DNA from: Eutreptiella sp. 'Long Island Sound 2002'
Taxonomy: Eukaryota; Euglenozoa; Euglenophyceae; Eutreptiales; Eutreptiaceae
DNA: 64,000 nt
Assembly (NCBI GenBank): GCA_964036045.1
Contig: OZ038381.1
Location: forward strand, 154,832,352 to 154,896,351
Direction: 5' to 3'
Shown: positions 12,712 to 23,864 of the stretch, piece after piece
How the letters are laid out: the number at the start of each line of letters is the position of its first letter
Position numbering within the stretch: the stretch's first letter is position 1
Translations under genes and position numbers: made by a program
Notes under the pieces: model-generated
Told to the model about the DNA's origin: nothing
The model's input: only the letters and a program-made list of their open reading frames with translations
Database searches by the model: none

Positions 12712-13084
12712 GCCTACATCTCGTGTGTGTGTAGAAATGCTCGCTCACACCCTTGGAGCTATTTTTGCATGGTGCACAACGTTTCGGCTGTCACACACAT
12801 TGTGGGTGGCATGCACACACTAGGCTCATTGGAAGTTGAAGTCTACTCCTCTCGCTGCATCTTTTGAGTAGCACCGCACAACACTGAATCGCATTTGAGA
12901 TGTGAACCCTTGCTCTTTATTTTATTTATCTATTTATAATATTTGTGTGTCACGCTTGCCTCCACTCTGATGTAGTTGCTGTGTTCAGCGTGGTATTGAT
13001 GAAGGTCTACAGTCATAAGCCGGGGCGCGCGCCATCCAGCCGCGGGTTTTTTCCACCACCCCTTGAAGTTAAACTGGTTAAACT

Positions 13085-13645
13085 GAAGGATACCCAATGC
13101 CCACTACCCCATGCAAAGCAAAGCAGCAGTGCTCTGAAAGGTCCCCACCGCCCACTATCCCCCGCACTGCGGCACTTCCCTAAAGAATACACAATGCCCA
13201 CTACCCCCTACAGTGTGGAAATGCTCTGAAGGATACCCAATGCCCACAGCCCCCTCAGTGTGGTGATGCATCGAAGGAAACCCACTGCCACTGCCCTCTA
13301 TAGTGCCCTCTACAGTGTGGCAGTGTACTGAAGGATGCCCACCGCCCACTACTTCCCGCAGTGCGGCAATGCACTAAAGGATGCCCACTGAACAATACCC
13401 ACTGCCCATTGCCCCATACAGTGTGGCAGTGAATTAAAGGATACCCACTACCAACTGCCCACTGCGGTGTGGCAATCCACTGAAGGATACATACTGCCCA
13501 CTGCCCAATGTCCACCGCAATGCGGCAGTGCACCAAAGGATACCCACTGCCCACTGCCCTTGCAGTGTGGTGATGCACTAAAGGACACCCACTGCCCACT
13601 GCCCTCTGCAGTGTGGCAGGCACCGAAGGATACCCGCCGCCAACT
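13085..13645 (+). repeat. Minisatellite, ~57-80-bp degenerate unit, about 8-9 copies
   Basis: The core CAGTGTGGCAATGCACTGAAGGATACCC is recognisable in pieces (CAGTGTGG.A.TG, GAAGGATACC, ACTGCCCACT) at roughly 13210, 13255, 13315, 13360, 13420, 13470, 13520, 13565 and 13605. Spacing varies because the CCCACTGCCCAC segments expand and contract. Confidence 0.85.
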
Positions 13646-13800
13646 CACACACAAACACACTCACACACACATACACTCTCTCTCACACACACTCACACTC
13701 CCCCTCACACACACAACCACAGTCACACTCCCTCACTCACGCTCACACACACTCACACACACTCACACACACACACACTCACTCACTCACACACACATCA
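13641..13800 (+). repeat. (CACA/CACT)n compound microsatellite
   Basis: About 160 bp of AC dinucleotides interrupted by CTCA/CTCC units directly follow the 57-80-bp minisatellite. Confidence 0.95.
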
Positions 13801-14415
13801 TGTCAATTCATGGTCCTGCCGGGAGCACTAGGGGCTTTACACAAAGCAGTCAGTGGAGTGAGCATCTGCACTCGCTCCGGTCACATGGGCAGTGGTGCAC
13901 AGTCTGAGACATGATGTCACACTACAAGGTCGGAGCCAGGCCACCAGACCACACCCTGGATCTGCCTGGTAGGTCTCGCGGCAGGTGAGGCGTACTAGAG
14001 GCCATCACACTCACCACAGCTCCCCACCACGGGGTGGGGGGGGGGGTGGCATGATGCCTAGATGGATTGCTGTCTGGAACTGGCGGCGCCTACTGGCCTC
14101 TCGCAACATACCCTTTTCCTCTCCATAGGCGGGGATGCCCTTTGGAGTGTCCAACCTTGTGCCCTTGTTCTCCCAGTCTGGCCTGTCCTTCCGTGCCTGC
14201 ACACTCGTCCTTTCCCTTGGTTGGTTGTGCCCCCAGACTGTCCCTGTTTCACAGCTCGGTTTCCGGTCCACACACCATTGGCCGTTGGCCAGGTGTGTCC
14301 AGGCGGACACCAGGGGGGTGGGGGCGCAGCGGGTGACACTCCTCCTTCACGAACCTCTCCATGCAATGGAGCCTGGACCATCAGTGCCCCTCCCCGACTA
14401 CAACGCTCTGAGCAC

Positions 14416-14963
14416 CTCGTGGGATGGAACTCCGTGCCACCAACGCTCGGCGTGGGATCTCGAGGATCATACACGTACGTTGTGGGGTCCGCGGGCGGCC
14501 GCGCACACATGCAAAGGCGTTGGTTGGGGGCCAGAAAGTACGGTGTGTCCTCCACTGGAGGGGGCCAGGCATCAAACTCCTGCCACGCATTGCGGCCCAT
14601 CACGAAGACACGCACGGGCTTGCGCTGCCGCTTGGCCTTCCCGGTGGAGTCCACCGAGGCCCGCGGTGCATCCGCCGGCGTGTCCACGGAACTGCTCGCC
14701 GACACCCTGGCCACGTCGTCGGGTGTGGGGTCGGAGCTGGAGGAGCGCGATGGGACCTCATCTGTCGGCCGGATCTCGGGACTGCCGCGACTCGCTCTCA
14801 TCCAGGCGTTGATGTCGACGGGCGGGGTTGTGGGCAGACAGGCGTCGTCGAAACCGGGGCTGCTCGAGTCGCCCTTGGGGCTTGTGGGGCTCGTGGGGCT
14901 TGTGGGGCTCCTGGGGCTTGTTGGGATCCGGACGATGGGCGTGGGGCTGATGCCGTGGGACAC
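14416..14963 (-). CDS. CocE/NonD-family hydrolase, exon 3 (linker plus start of C-terminal domain)
   Basis: Residues 331 to the first two bases of codon 513. The acceptor is TTGGTGTAG|GTGTCC (phase 0) and the donor ACGAG|GTGCTC (phase 2). The exon first encodes about 115 residues of low-complexity sequence (SPRSPTSPTSPTSP, then Ser/Asp-rich, then KAKRQRK), which is not part of the usual family fold. The C-terminal domain then begins: VRVFVMGRNAWQEFDAWPPP, YFLAPNQRL, TTYVYDPRDPTPSVGG. These are hallmark strings of CocE/NonD jelly-roll domains. The long plus-strand frame over this exon is a shadow. Confidence 0.88.
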
Positions 14964-16721
14964 CTACACCAAGCGCACATCCCAACCGAGCAGCACAGGG
15001 CGTCCCCGGAGCCCAAGAAGTGTGGTACCGCGCAAAGAAGAGGTCGGGAAATTTTGCGCCATCCCCTTTGGAACCTCCAAAAGTTGGCAGGCCCCACTTG
15101 CCCACTCTGTTGTCTTCTACTGTGACCATGGAACTCACCGCCACGGGTCCGATTTTACAGCCCAAACCATTCCTGCTTCGGTGATTCATTCTTCACATGT
15201 GTCACTAGTACAGTGGCCCATGCCAGGCCCCTGCCACCCCCCCCCCCTCAAATCGCCGAAGAAATCCCAACAAATCAGCGGAACAAATCGGCGGACCGAT
15301 TTTTCAGCAAAACAGGTTCCCAGTGCCCTGGATCTCAGTCCCAGGCCCCAAGCACACCTTCCTTTTGTTTGCTCTTTAGTTGGCGTCATGTGGAAAGCCA
15401 AAATATGTCTCAATTTTCAAAAACAATTTTCATCCCCCGGTCTGTACATGGTCCTTAAGCATTAGTATCCCAGATGCAGTGAGTACTCTAATGGTATATG
15501 CTCAGTGTTACAAACCATATGCTGGTGGTTTAATTCCCACCCAGACACTTTGTGTCACCTGTCCTGCAGTAGTCAATCTGCTGGAAAATTTGTTTTTCCA
15601 TGCACCAACAAACCCTGCCACAAGAAGACAAATGCACACAGGTCTCCCATGCTTGAAGAACGGCAGCTGAAGAACGCACTCGGGCGTGCAGAGCGAACAC
15701 ACAAGGCGCAAACTGCCCTCTGACCAGCATCAGGGTACTTGTCCCGCAGAAAAATTTGATCAGTGGGGGACAATGAATCCCAGGGGACCAGAGACACGTC
15801 TTTTTGTGGGCAGTAAAAACACTTCATGGTGCCAATCTGAACAAACAATATAGAAAGAAAAGGTATTATCCAGTGTCCCAAAGTAAATGATGCACATCTT
15901 AGCCTGATGCCTCCAAATCAGATGTCCTAGAATCCAAGAAGCCCCAACAGGTCGGCAGAACGAATCGGCAAAATCACAGAAACCCCATAAATTGGCAGAA
16001 CAAATCGGCGAAGTCGGCCGAATTCGGCCACCGATTGGGGGGGAGGGGGGTTGCACCGCTGAATGGCCCAGGGATGGGGGGATGGGGGTCATGTGGGGCC
16101 TTGGCCAACCCTAACCACCCACCCACTCATCCTCCGAATCATCCAGATCAAAACTTTTCTCCTTGTCCAAAATGTAATCCATGAAAGCAGCCGGAAATTG
16201 GAGGCCGCATTGAGGTGCGAAATCTTTTTTTTGCCCTCAGGACCCCCCGGGAGAGGGGGAAGTGGGGTGCACTAAGCAATGGCCTGGCCCATGCCCCTGC
16301 GCGAGGAGAGAATTGCGCCACGTTCATCATCGGCAAACAATCCTCCTCACAGGGCTGCCGCTCGATGTGATCCATTTGGAAGTGGGGGCCCAGGGGTGGG
16401 AGTCTCCCCAAATACCATGGACGCGGACGCATGATATCTTGTGGAAGAATATGCTCGCCACTTGGGCCCCTCCTGGCGACCCTGCCTCTGGTACCCCAAC
16501 CGACCCCATCTGGGACCAAGCCTTCGGGCCAGTTGGGAGGGAGCGGCGGATAGGGCAATCTGGCACAGGCCTCAGGCCTGTGTGTGTGACTGATTTACAG
16601 GGTCCAATGTGCCAACTGTCGCTCATGCCATATGGCCATCTTTCGATCCTCAGATGATTGCGGGCCCCTTCCCCAAATGCCGTGACCACTCTTGCAGTGA
16701 CAGTTCGAGCATGGGCAACAC
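14964..16721 (-). other. Intron 2 of the hydrolase gene (1758 nt)
   Basis: Donor AAG|GTGTTG (16721-16720), acceptor GTGTAG; phase 0. It holds poly-C (15238-15247) and poly-G tracts and scattered copies of AACAAATCGGCGGA / AACGAATCGGC (15286, 15958, 15994). No gene recognised. Confidence 0.75.
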
Positions 16722-17132
16722 CTTCAAATGCTGGTTGAACCAGTGCAGCGCCTCCTTGATGCCAGTCAGGGCCGCCCCCGGGTCGAAGTGCATCCACGCG
16801 CCAATGGTCAGGTACGGCGTGTGCCCGGCCGCACGGAGCCGTTCGTAGTCCGCGAGGACCTCCCGCAAAAAGAAATCGTACCAGCCGCCAATTAGATGTG
16901 CCGGGGGACTTGAAGCATGACCCACTTCCGAGGAGAAGTCGCGCTCCTGCCAAAACTGGCACTCGGGGGACTCGTGGATGTGCTCGACCAAATAGCGCCC
17001 CAGAAGCGACAACTGCTGCTGCCCCGTAATGGCACGGTCGCACTCCTCCATCGTCCGGCCGTTCCAGAGCTTGTCGCAGCACGCATCCATTTTGCCACTG
17101 ACCATGCGCAAGACGTCCAGTGGCGTCGTGCC
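16722..17132 (-). CDS. CocE/NonD-family hydrolase, exon 2 (end of catalytic domain)
   Basis: Residues 194-330, 137 codons, phase 0 at both ends. The acceptor is CACACAATGCAG|GGCACG and the donor CATTTGAAG|GTGTTG. It contains HLIGGWYDFFLREVLADYER, with Asp279 in the GWYD motif that supplies the catalytic acid, and LTIGAWMHFD, with His308 in the GxWxH motif that supplies the catalytic histidine. It ends in HWFNQHLK, the normal end of the alpha/beta-hydrolase domain. A much longer open frame running through this exon into the CA repeat is in a different phase and is not coding. Confidence 0.9.
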
Positions 17133-17214
17133 CTGCATTGTGTGGAGTCACGCAAGGGTCTGAGAGCCCACACAAGAATAAGTACTGCCAAGTGCTAAGT
17201 GACGACCGGCAGTC

Positions 17215-17217
<3 letters not shown>

Positions 17218-17308
<91 letters not shown>
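17218..17308 (+). repeat. (CA)45 microsatellite
   Basis: Ninety-one uninterrupted bases of CA/AC, the longest pure dinucleotide run in the window. It begins about 85 nt upstream (in gene orientation) of exon 2 of the hydrolase gene. Confidence 0.98.
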
Positions 17309-17311
<3 letters not shown>

Positions 17312-17507
17312 CCAAGTGTGCAGATGGCTACACCCACGCACACACACACAGACGCGCGCGCACACACACAATGCGGACACGCCAACACCCAACAAACACC
17401 CTGCAGATGGCATGACGAAGCACTGGGCGTGGGCGCGAAGATGCCTCGTCGGGCAATGAAAAACAATGTCATGTGGCTAGGTGCCTTTCTGCAGGGCACA
17501 GCCGCAA

Positions 17508-18475
17508 GATTGTGATGGCAAGCAGAGTCTGTGGGGCGGTCCAGAGCACAGCGGCATCTCTCTCGGGGACGTTGGGGAACCTGCCAACTTTCTGGGTTTT
17601 CGAGGGCCGGTGCCATTGTTGCCTCATTTGTGCCCACTGAGTGTTCCGGAGGTAGGGGTATGTGGGGTATATTTGGAAAGCCCTTGAATAGGGCTTTTCG
17701 GAGATGTATGGGTTGGGGGGGGGGTCCGGAACCATATTTTTTCGAAAATTGGCCGTTACCGTTGACAAGTTGGGTTTTTTTTGCCTGTTCTGATCCGGTT
17801 TCAGACAGACTGCACCGCACTCCTACCCCCATTACTCCAACATATGGGCATATAAGGGTCAAGTCATTCGGGTGGATTTGTTGCATTTGATGTGTAGAAG
17901 ACATGTGCAACATGGGTCCCCCTAAGACCCCAATATGTTGATCACTTTGACCAATAACTACCTTGGACACCCGGGTGATGCGTGGTGCAACTTGCAGCAT
18001 CAAGCTCACCAGAGTGCAAGAAATCAAAGATGGCAGAAATTCTCAAACAGGCTGTCAAGTTGGGACATGAGACCACAATATTTGGATTCAGCACGTCAAA
18101 ATGCATCCATTTATCTCCGTTCACTTTGCTCCAACTCCACAATATGTTGGAGCACCCATGGGAAAACCTGTGAGTTGGTGTCCCGCATGCGTGAGCGGAG
18201 CAGGCTGAGGCCCGAAAACCCTGAAACACCGAAAAGTTCAGCCTCAGTACTCAAAAATATGGTCACCTATCCCCCCCCAACCCATACATTTCTGAAATGG
18301 CCTTTTCTCACAGATTTCAAAAAGTATACACATACCCCCCCCCCCAGGTGACGACATGTTTGCACATCGAAGCCAAAGTTGTAGAAATTGCCGAAAAGTG
18401 TCAAAACCCAGAAAGTTGGCATGTTATGAATGTCCCCGAGAGAATCTGTCCACCCCTGAGGACAAAGACAAGCAA
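17508..18475. repeat. Diverged long inverted repeat, arms ~230-260 bp
   Basis: The left arm (17508-17770) contains TCTCTCGGGGACGTT, TGCCAACTTTCTGGGTTTT and GATGTATGGGTTGGGGGG in that order. The right arm (18240-18475) contains their reverse complements in mirrored order: CCCCCCCAACCCATACAT, AAAACCCAGAAAGTTGGCA, AATGTCCCCGAGAGA. The loop is about 470 bp. It may be a foldback element or two inverted copies of one repeat. Confidence 0.6.
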
Positions 18476-18579
18476 TCACTCGTGGTCGGCACCCCCCACA
18501 CACACATACACACACACTTGGTGAAGGGGATCAGAGAACGCAACTGCGAAAGCGCACCGTCAGTGTGGTCGAGAACACG

Positions 18580-18841
18580 CGGGCACGGCACTGATCACCA
18601 AAACAAACTCATCGGGCCATTGAAGACAAAAAGTAGGCAAGGTCCTTTCTGCAACAGGAGTACAGCTCAAGGATGCACAGTTATCACAAGTACCGCTAGT
18701 CACATCTAGCTCCTCTAGTTGATAGGCCCCGGTTAGCCTGGGGTTGTGAGGTTGAGACTAACTGCCCGCAGCGCTACTTACATGTCCACTCGTGTCGCGG
18801 TGCACATGTCTGGAGACAGGTGTACCCACCTGCTCACAGAC
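18580..18841 (-). repeat. Terminal direct repeat (3' copy in element orientation)
   Basis: Matches 23579-23840 with an offset of 4999 bp and, by eye, about eight differences in ~262 bp (about 97% identity), nearly all transitions. Shared blocks include GGGCACGGCACTGATCACCA and GGCCCCGGTTAGCCTGGGG. Confidence 0.9.
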
Positions 18842-20553
18842 ACATCCTCCCACTTTGGACTCGTGGTCACGGTGGCGTACTGTGGTTGTGTGGTCGAGCA
18901 GGACAGCCCGGTCAAAGCACCAGTGCCCTGATATCCCATCAGGTGACAGGGAAGGCGGGAGGAACCAGCTGCTATATTTGTCCCCCACCCAGTGTGCGTG
19001 GTTACGTATCCACGTAGCGCAAGACGTCAGGTGACAACAGTGGGGCATAGGGAGGTGGGGGAGGAGAGAGTACATGTAACAGACTGTCTGTGTGGGGGTG
19101 TTTGGGCTTGTGGCTAGTGCTCTGGTGACGGCCGAGTGTGCTGCCCGGGCTACGTGTTTCCTTTGGTATCCGCTCGGCAGTGCAATTTGTAACCACGCGC
19201 CCAGTGAGAGCATTTCCCTTGCCCACGTGTGGCACCATGACGGGCGTTACTCAGGGCACCTGTGACGATGCCTGCTAGGTATGCGGGGTACGCCAGGGAC
19301 GGTGTGGCAGGCGTGCAAGGAGGGGTCACCTGGGGCTGACATGCACTCACACAGCACTTGCAGGTTCCAGCTGCTGCGCAAGATGTCACACACGGCTTGT
19401 ATGATAGGGGTGGGGGGGGGGGTCCTTGAAGTTGAATGTGGATGCAACAAGAATGTTATCCCAAAATTGGCAAAGAGTAATGATTCCGTGAGGGGACTCC
19501 CAAAACGGAAAACCGGAATCTGATATGTGTAGTGTTCCCAGGCGCCGGAACAGGTGCCTGTTATTGTATACCCCCAACAGGCTGTGAAGGTCTCGCTTGG
19601 CGGAAAAAGACCCACCCATTGGGATACACCCGTGCCGGGACCACAGACTACCAAGCGCACGGATGAAGTTGTTGCAGTGCATCTCAAAGCTGAGTGTATC
19701 TCGCATGGCTGCATGGGTGAGGTACCAGAACTTTTCTGCCTTTGCGCGCCCTGGGCGGTCCAGTTTTTTGGTGTCTTTGTGTATGGACCACTCTACCTCT
19801 GTCATTCTCCATTTGTTTCACGCCGCAAGCCATTCAAAAGCCTTTCCCATATGGTCCGCAACAACTATGGGGCAGATATTGTTGAACTAATCTTTACAAT
19901 CAGCGTCTGAAATGTACCTTGCATTGATGGTGTCCAGCCACTGGAACCATGTGGAGACATCGGAGATGCTCTGCGCCAAAAAATAGCATGGCACCTCGTT
20001 GCAAAGGAGTTTCAAGATCGCATTGTTGGCTTTGGCGGCGATGCGCAGTTTTTTTTTCGGGAGCAGGGGTTGGGGGAGGGAGGTGATTCCACACCAGAGC
20101 CATTGTCTCTTGCGGAGGGACTTGTATTTACCCAACAGGTACAGCAGGGGCATTTGTCCAGATGAATCTGCTCACCACCCTCTTTTTTCTATCTTGGATC
20201 CAATGTAAGACAAGGCCTGCGGTAAGAATAGAGAGGACGCGACATAGCCTTCTGCAGTCAAGAAGTCGTCCAGCACTGACAATACCTAGTGTTTCCAGAA
20301 GGCCCACATCACACCTACACCCTTGTTTACGATCCTCACATAGTGGGTGTCTGAAACGACTGCAGCAAATAGCCATGTGGTGTGAAGTGCAGACCTTGAC
20401 TCTAGCCACATCGAGTGCGGTAGGTGCATGTGCAGAGGGGGCAGATCGGCGCCCAGCTGGTCGGCACACTTGGTAAGGTCTTTGATGAGCTGTGCACGCA
20501 CTTTCTATCGTCGAGGGGTAGGGGGTCGTTGGGGCGGAGGTACGAGCCCTCAC
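18842..20553 (-). pseudogene. Reverse-transcriptase-like region of the Penelope-like element
   Basis: Frames at 20553-20128, 20153-19887, 19805-19386, 19714-19247 and 19213-18842 follow one another with shifts. Clear motifs are CIPMGGSFSA, matching RT motif B (PMGxxxSx), then FRRLGTLHISDSGFPFW, then TLCQFWDNILVAS, which occupies the place of motif C (normally YxDD). Downstream sequence (CDILRSSWNLQVLCEC; LQIALPSGYQRKHVARAAH) looks like a thumb region. The noncanonical motif C makes assignment less certain. Confidence 0.55.
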
Positions 20554-21088
20554 AGGGTACTAAGAGGGGGGTGTAAGCGACATGCCCCTAAATGATCTAT
20601 TTTGACCCTGGGAGGGGACGGGTATCATGGCACTGGCACGTGGGTTGGACTACCGTCTTATCAAAGCATGACGCGTGACTACCGAAAATCTGCTTCACTG
20701 TGTGGGGGTTGCTTCGCACAATCTTGATGGCCTTGGACGGTGCCCGTTATTCCCATGCTATCCGGTAATTGAAGAAACCAGCTTTCTCGATACTTGGTGT
20801 ATGGCACTTTTTTGATGGGGGAGGAGGTTCGGAACAACGATTGACCCTACCGCGTACAAGGGGACGGATATTTGGGACGCCAATTGTTGTAGGTCGGTGC
20901 GCAGGAACCTCAACCGGGCCGAATCCTGAATTTTGGCGGGCTTCTTTAATACTGTGTAGAACCACACAAGGCCCTCTGATTCAACCACCCTCTCGGTCCC
21001 GACCCTTCCCCATCAGTATTGATCCCCTGCACCAAATCGTTGCATGCGTATTTTTGAACTACCAGTGGCGCTATGTGATGCTTGCATA

Positions 21089-21445
21089 TCAGGGGTCAGT
21101 TACGTATTGGAGGGGCAGGATACCCCAATGGGACAGGTTTGTCTGTAACATCATACGGTGCAGGGTGGAGTAGTCTTGGTAGCTGGTAGCATCATTATGA
21201 TGTTTTCGGAGGCGGATTGCTAGGGCCTTTGCGGTGACACCGATGTATACGAGGTGCAGGAATATGCGGTACACCATGTATACGGTGGGTCTTGGGGGTG
21301 GCACGTTAGTATACCACGTGTGTGCATGGCTGAGGCGGCGTGCCATCCTAGGGGCGGTGTGAGAGTGCAGCAGTAGGTAGGAGGTACGCAGTTGCAGCAA
21401 AGCTACCCACTTACCCATGTTTTTGTCTTGGAGTGCCCGGGCCAT
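21089..21445 (-). pseudogene. GIY-YIG endonuclease domain fragment
   Basis: VYMVYRIFLHLVYIGVTAKA followed by LAIRLRKHHNDATSY matches the GIY-YIG core: the two Tyr-containing strands (here VYMVY and VYIG), the Gly-x-Thr turn, and the Arg of the following helix. About 60 residues of the domain are readable. The open frame ends at 21089 before the RT-like region, so the two are not in one frame. In Penelope-like elements this domain nicks target DNA. Confidence 0.7.
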
Positions 21446-22492
21446 TTGTAGCGACAGGCACCTGAGGACGTCGGGGGCGTGGGGTGGGCTAGTATACGTG
21501 ACGAGGCTGGTCCCCTCGTGTTGGAAAAATAATTGCAGTCACTGGAGTTGTAACATATCAAATGTAGACAGAGCTTTGTTGGAAGCGAGGAGGTGTACTG
21601 GGTCATGCTTGCCATAGGACCCCACAATATCGTGATACCGGAATTGGCGCCTGGCTGTAACGAGTAGCGTGTCTGGAACCCAAACCCAAACATGCAATGG
21701 GGGGGGCGGGGGGGTGGAAGGCTGGACCTACAATTGAGGACCATGTGACATTAGTCCAAGGAGGTGAGGGCATGGGGAGAGGAGTTCAGCTTGTAAAATG
21801 AGCCGCAGGGCAACTGCACGTGGCATGCTGTGAGCCAACCATGGGGGGTGGACCAACCGGATGTCGCGTAAAGGATATGGCACACTCTGCGAAACACCCA
21901 CCCTTTTACTGTGTCAGTAAATCTGGACTTTGTGTGTTTGTATACCGGACGTGGGGAGGGATGTTTGCCGGAATGGGCCCACGTGCCACTAACGTTGTTA
22001 GATCACCTCTCATCACATAATTGGGACTCATTTCTCTGTGAGTGGCAGTGTGACACGGCATTAGCGCAGGCTGTTGTGTTGGCTTGTGTGTCTCACGCAT
22101 GGTTCAAGGAAAGGGGAAAGTAGCCATGGAGGGGTAGGGAGTCGACATATTCAGTGGTCTATTGAAATATGTACTTTGCCACGCCCAATTTTTCATGTAC
22201 CCACTATAGCGACGGCATAGTGGTCACCATGTGGTCCACTGGATCTCCTATGGGTTGCTGGGGGGCACGAGGGTCGGAAACTGGTACAGCGCTCTATCCT
22301 AGTTCCCACCCCCCTAGGTCACGTGTTTATATTGTTGAACAGGCGAACTGGCACGTAGCCGCTCCGTAGGACTGTGGAGGTGTCGCTACGTTCGTCGGGC
22401 GACGTAGGGGGACGGACCAAACAATCAACGGTATGTTTCATTTCACTGGCCATGTGTTTTGTAGCCCACTATCGCAATTGTAAGTCCGTATG

Positions 22493-23577
22493 CTATGCAT
22501 TCTCGGAAAAGCAGATAAAGGGCAAAACTAGAGCATTGGCTTTCTTCCGTGGGGTGCATAGACAACGTTGTCCTAGGCTACCAATTTCGGGCGAGTCATC
22601 GATTTGAGATGCTATTCGGCTAGCACTTGTGACTCGCTCCGGTGTCATTGCGTCATCCTCTGGGGTAGCTTTGAAACCAGCTTTTTCCATCGTGGACACG
22701 TACTCAGCAAATGACTTTGCCAACAATGAGGTTTGCACAATTTTTTCAACCTGGGTGAACGGGGTATTGACAAATGAATCGAACGCCGACTGTGTAACCG
22801 CCTGCTGTGCCGTATGCTCTACTGGGGTGACTTGCTCTGAAACGAATTCGTCGAGCCGCAACGGAGACAAGAGCGGTGAAGCATGCATGTCACATCACTA
22901 GCCCTCAAGCGCGGCTCTGTGGAACTTTTCCATGACATGTGAGATGACATCCGGCCCTCCAGATTTCATACTTTGGGTCCCAGCTCTTTGCAGGCCGGGA
23001 CTGCCTTCTGCACCGCATCCACCCGCTGACTGAGTCCCATAATGGCTGAAGCATTTTCGTTTGCTTGGATTGGAGAATGCCGCGTGCAGCACCAGTGAGA
23101 ATGGCCTTTGATGGAACACAAGAAACGTACATCGTTGAGGTTAGACGCATCAGAAGCAGACGGCAGGAGAATAGGCGGGTTTGTGGATTTGCAGTCCATC
23201 GTGGGGTGAACCCCCTTTTTTCTGCATCGTAAGCACCATGGAATTACCGCTCTTTTGGGACCCGTGGGTAAATATGTGGTGATTGGCAGCTTTGCCGTAT
23301 GTTTGTCTGCAATATACTTGTCACATCCCTTTTTCCAGTGATCAAGCGAACCGCACAGCGTGCACAGCCTGACCTTGAGGCGGTGCGCCGCCACTAAGCA
23401 CTCGTCTCCCCAATGGGCACTGCCGGCGCGTGGGATCAATTTGCAAGTCCAGCATGGCGCACGGGGCGATCCGCAATCCCCACTTGAGGACACAGTCCCA
23501 AACGTGGCCTCAAGACACTGGCTAGTGTGATGGCAGCCTTTGTTGCGGCGGCGGCATATGCGGAGAGCGTTAGACAT
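22493..23577 (-). pseudogene. Zinc-knuckle ORF (gag/ORF1-like) of the same element
   Basis: The 23577-22966 frame has four successive Cys/His clusters: CRRRNKGCHHTSQC, CWTCKL...HWGDEC, the canonical CX2CX4HX4C knuckle CTLCGSLDHWKKGC, and CLRCRKKGVHPTMDC. The frame 22888-22493 (RLDEFVSEQVTPVEHTAQQA, helical and acidic) probably continues it after a break. Zinc knuckles bind nucleic acid, so the expected role is a gag-like RNA-binding protein. Confidence 0.6.
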
Positions 23578-23578
23578 A

Positions 23579-23833
23579 CGGGCACGGCACTGATCACCAA
23601 AACAAACTCATCGGGCCATTGAAGACAAAAAGTAGGCAAGGTCCTTTCTGCAACAAGAGTATAGCTCAAGGATGCACAGTTATCACAAGTACCGCTGGTC
23701 ACATCTGGCTCCTCTAGTTGATAGGCCCCGGTTAGCCTGGGGTTGTGAGGTTGAGACTAATTGCCCGCAGCGCTACTTACATGTCCACTCGTGTCGCGGT
23801 GCACATGTCTAGAGACAAGTGTACGCACCTGCT

Positions 23834-23840
<7 letters not shown>
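23579..23840 (-). repeat. Terminal direct repeat (5' copy in element orientation)
   Basis: Partner of 18580-18841. Its outer end merges into a (CA)n tract at 23834-23861, whereas the other copy has GCTCACAGACACATCC at the same point. Confidence 0.9.

Positions 23841-23864
<24 letters not shown>

Larger units (their letters stand above)
4393..14415 (-). other. Intron 3 of the hydrolase gene (10.0 kb)
   Basis: The donor is ACGAG|GTGCTC (GT at 14415-14414) and the acceptor TTTAG at 4393; both are phase 2. The intron is filled with an RT element, tRNA-like repeats, tandem repeats, a decayed ORF, a minisatellite and CA repeats, listed separately. In 4393-5787 I see only poly-C/poly-G tracts (for example at 5138-5151 and 5273-5283). 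Confidence 0.8.
18580..23840 (-). mobile_element. Penelope-like retroelement with terminal direct repeats
   Basis: About 5.3 kb, read right to left. A ~260-bp direct repeat (23579-23840) is followed by a zinc-knuckle ORF (23577-22493), a GIY-YIG nuclease domain (21445-21089), an RT-like region (20553-18900), and the second direct repeat (18580-18841). A GIY-YIG nuclease with RT between long direct repeats is the hallmark of Penelope-like elements, whose repeats are called pseudo-LTRs. Here the nuclease is upstream of the RT, as in the N-terminal GIY-YIG (Naiad/Chlamys-type) branch. Reading frames are interrupted, so this copy is probably dead. It sits in sense orientation in hydrolase intron 1. 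Confidence 0.7.

Noticed and set aside
13085-13645. CRISPR-like array
   Set aside because: Unit spacing is irregular, the units are degenerate, there are no unique spacers, and the setting is a eukaryotic intron.
14062-15465. A 467-codon plus-strand frame
   Set aside because: Antisense shadow of GC-rich hydrolase exon 3; no protein family resemblance.
16327-18027. A 566-codon minus-strand frame
   Set aside because: It runs through the (CA)45 tract (poly Val-Cys) and overlaps hydrolase exon 2 in another phase; the exon frame has the family motifs.
18580-18841. Hammerhead ribozyme in the terminal repeat, as in many Penelope-like elements
   Set aside because: A CCCGATGAG stretch is present on the minus strand, but the CUGANGA and GAAA core pairs were not found in order.
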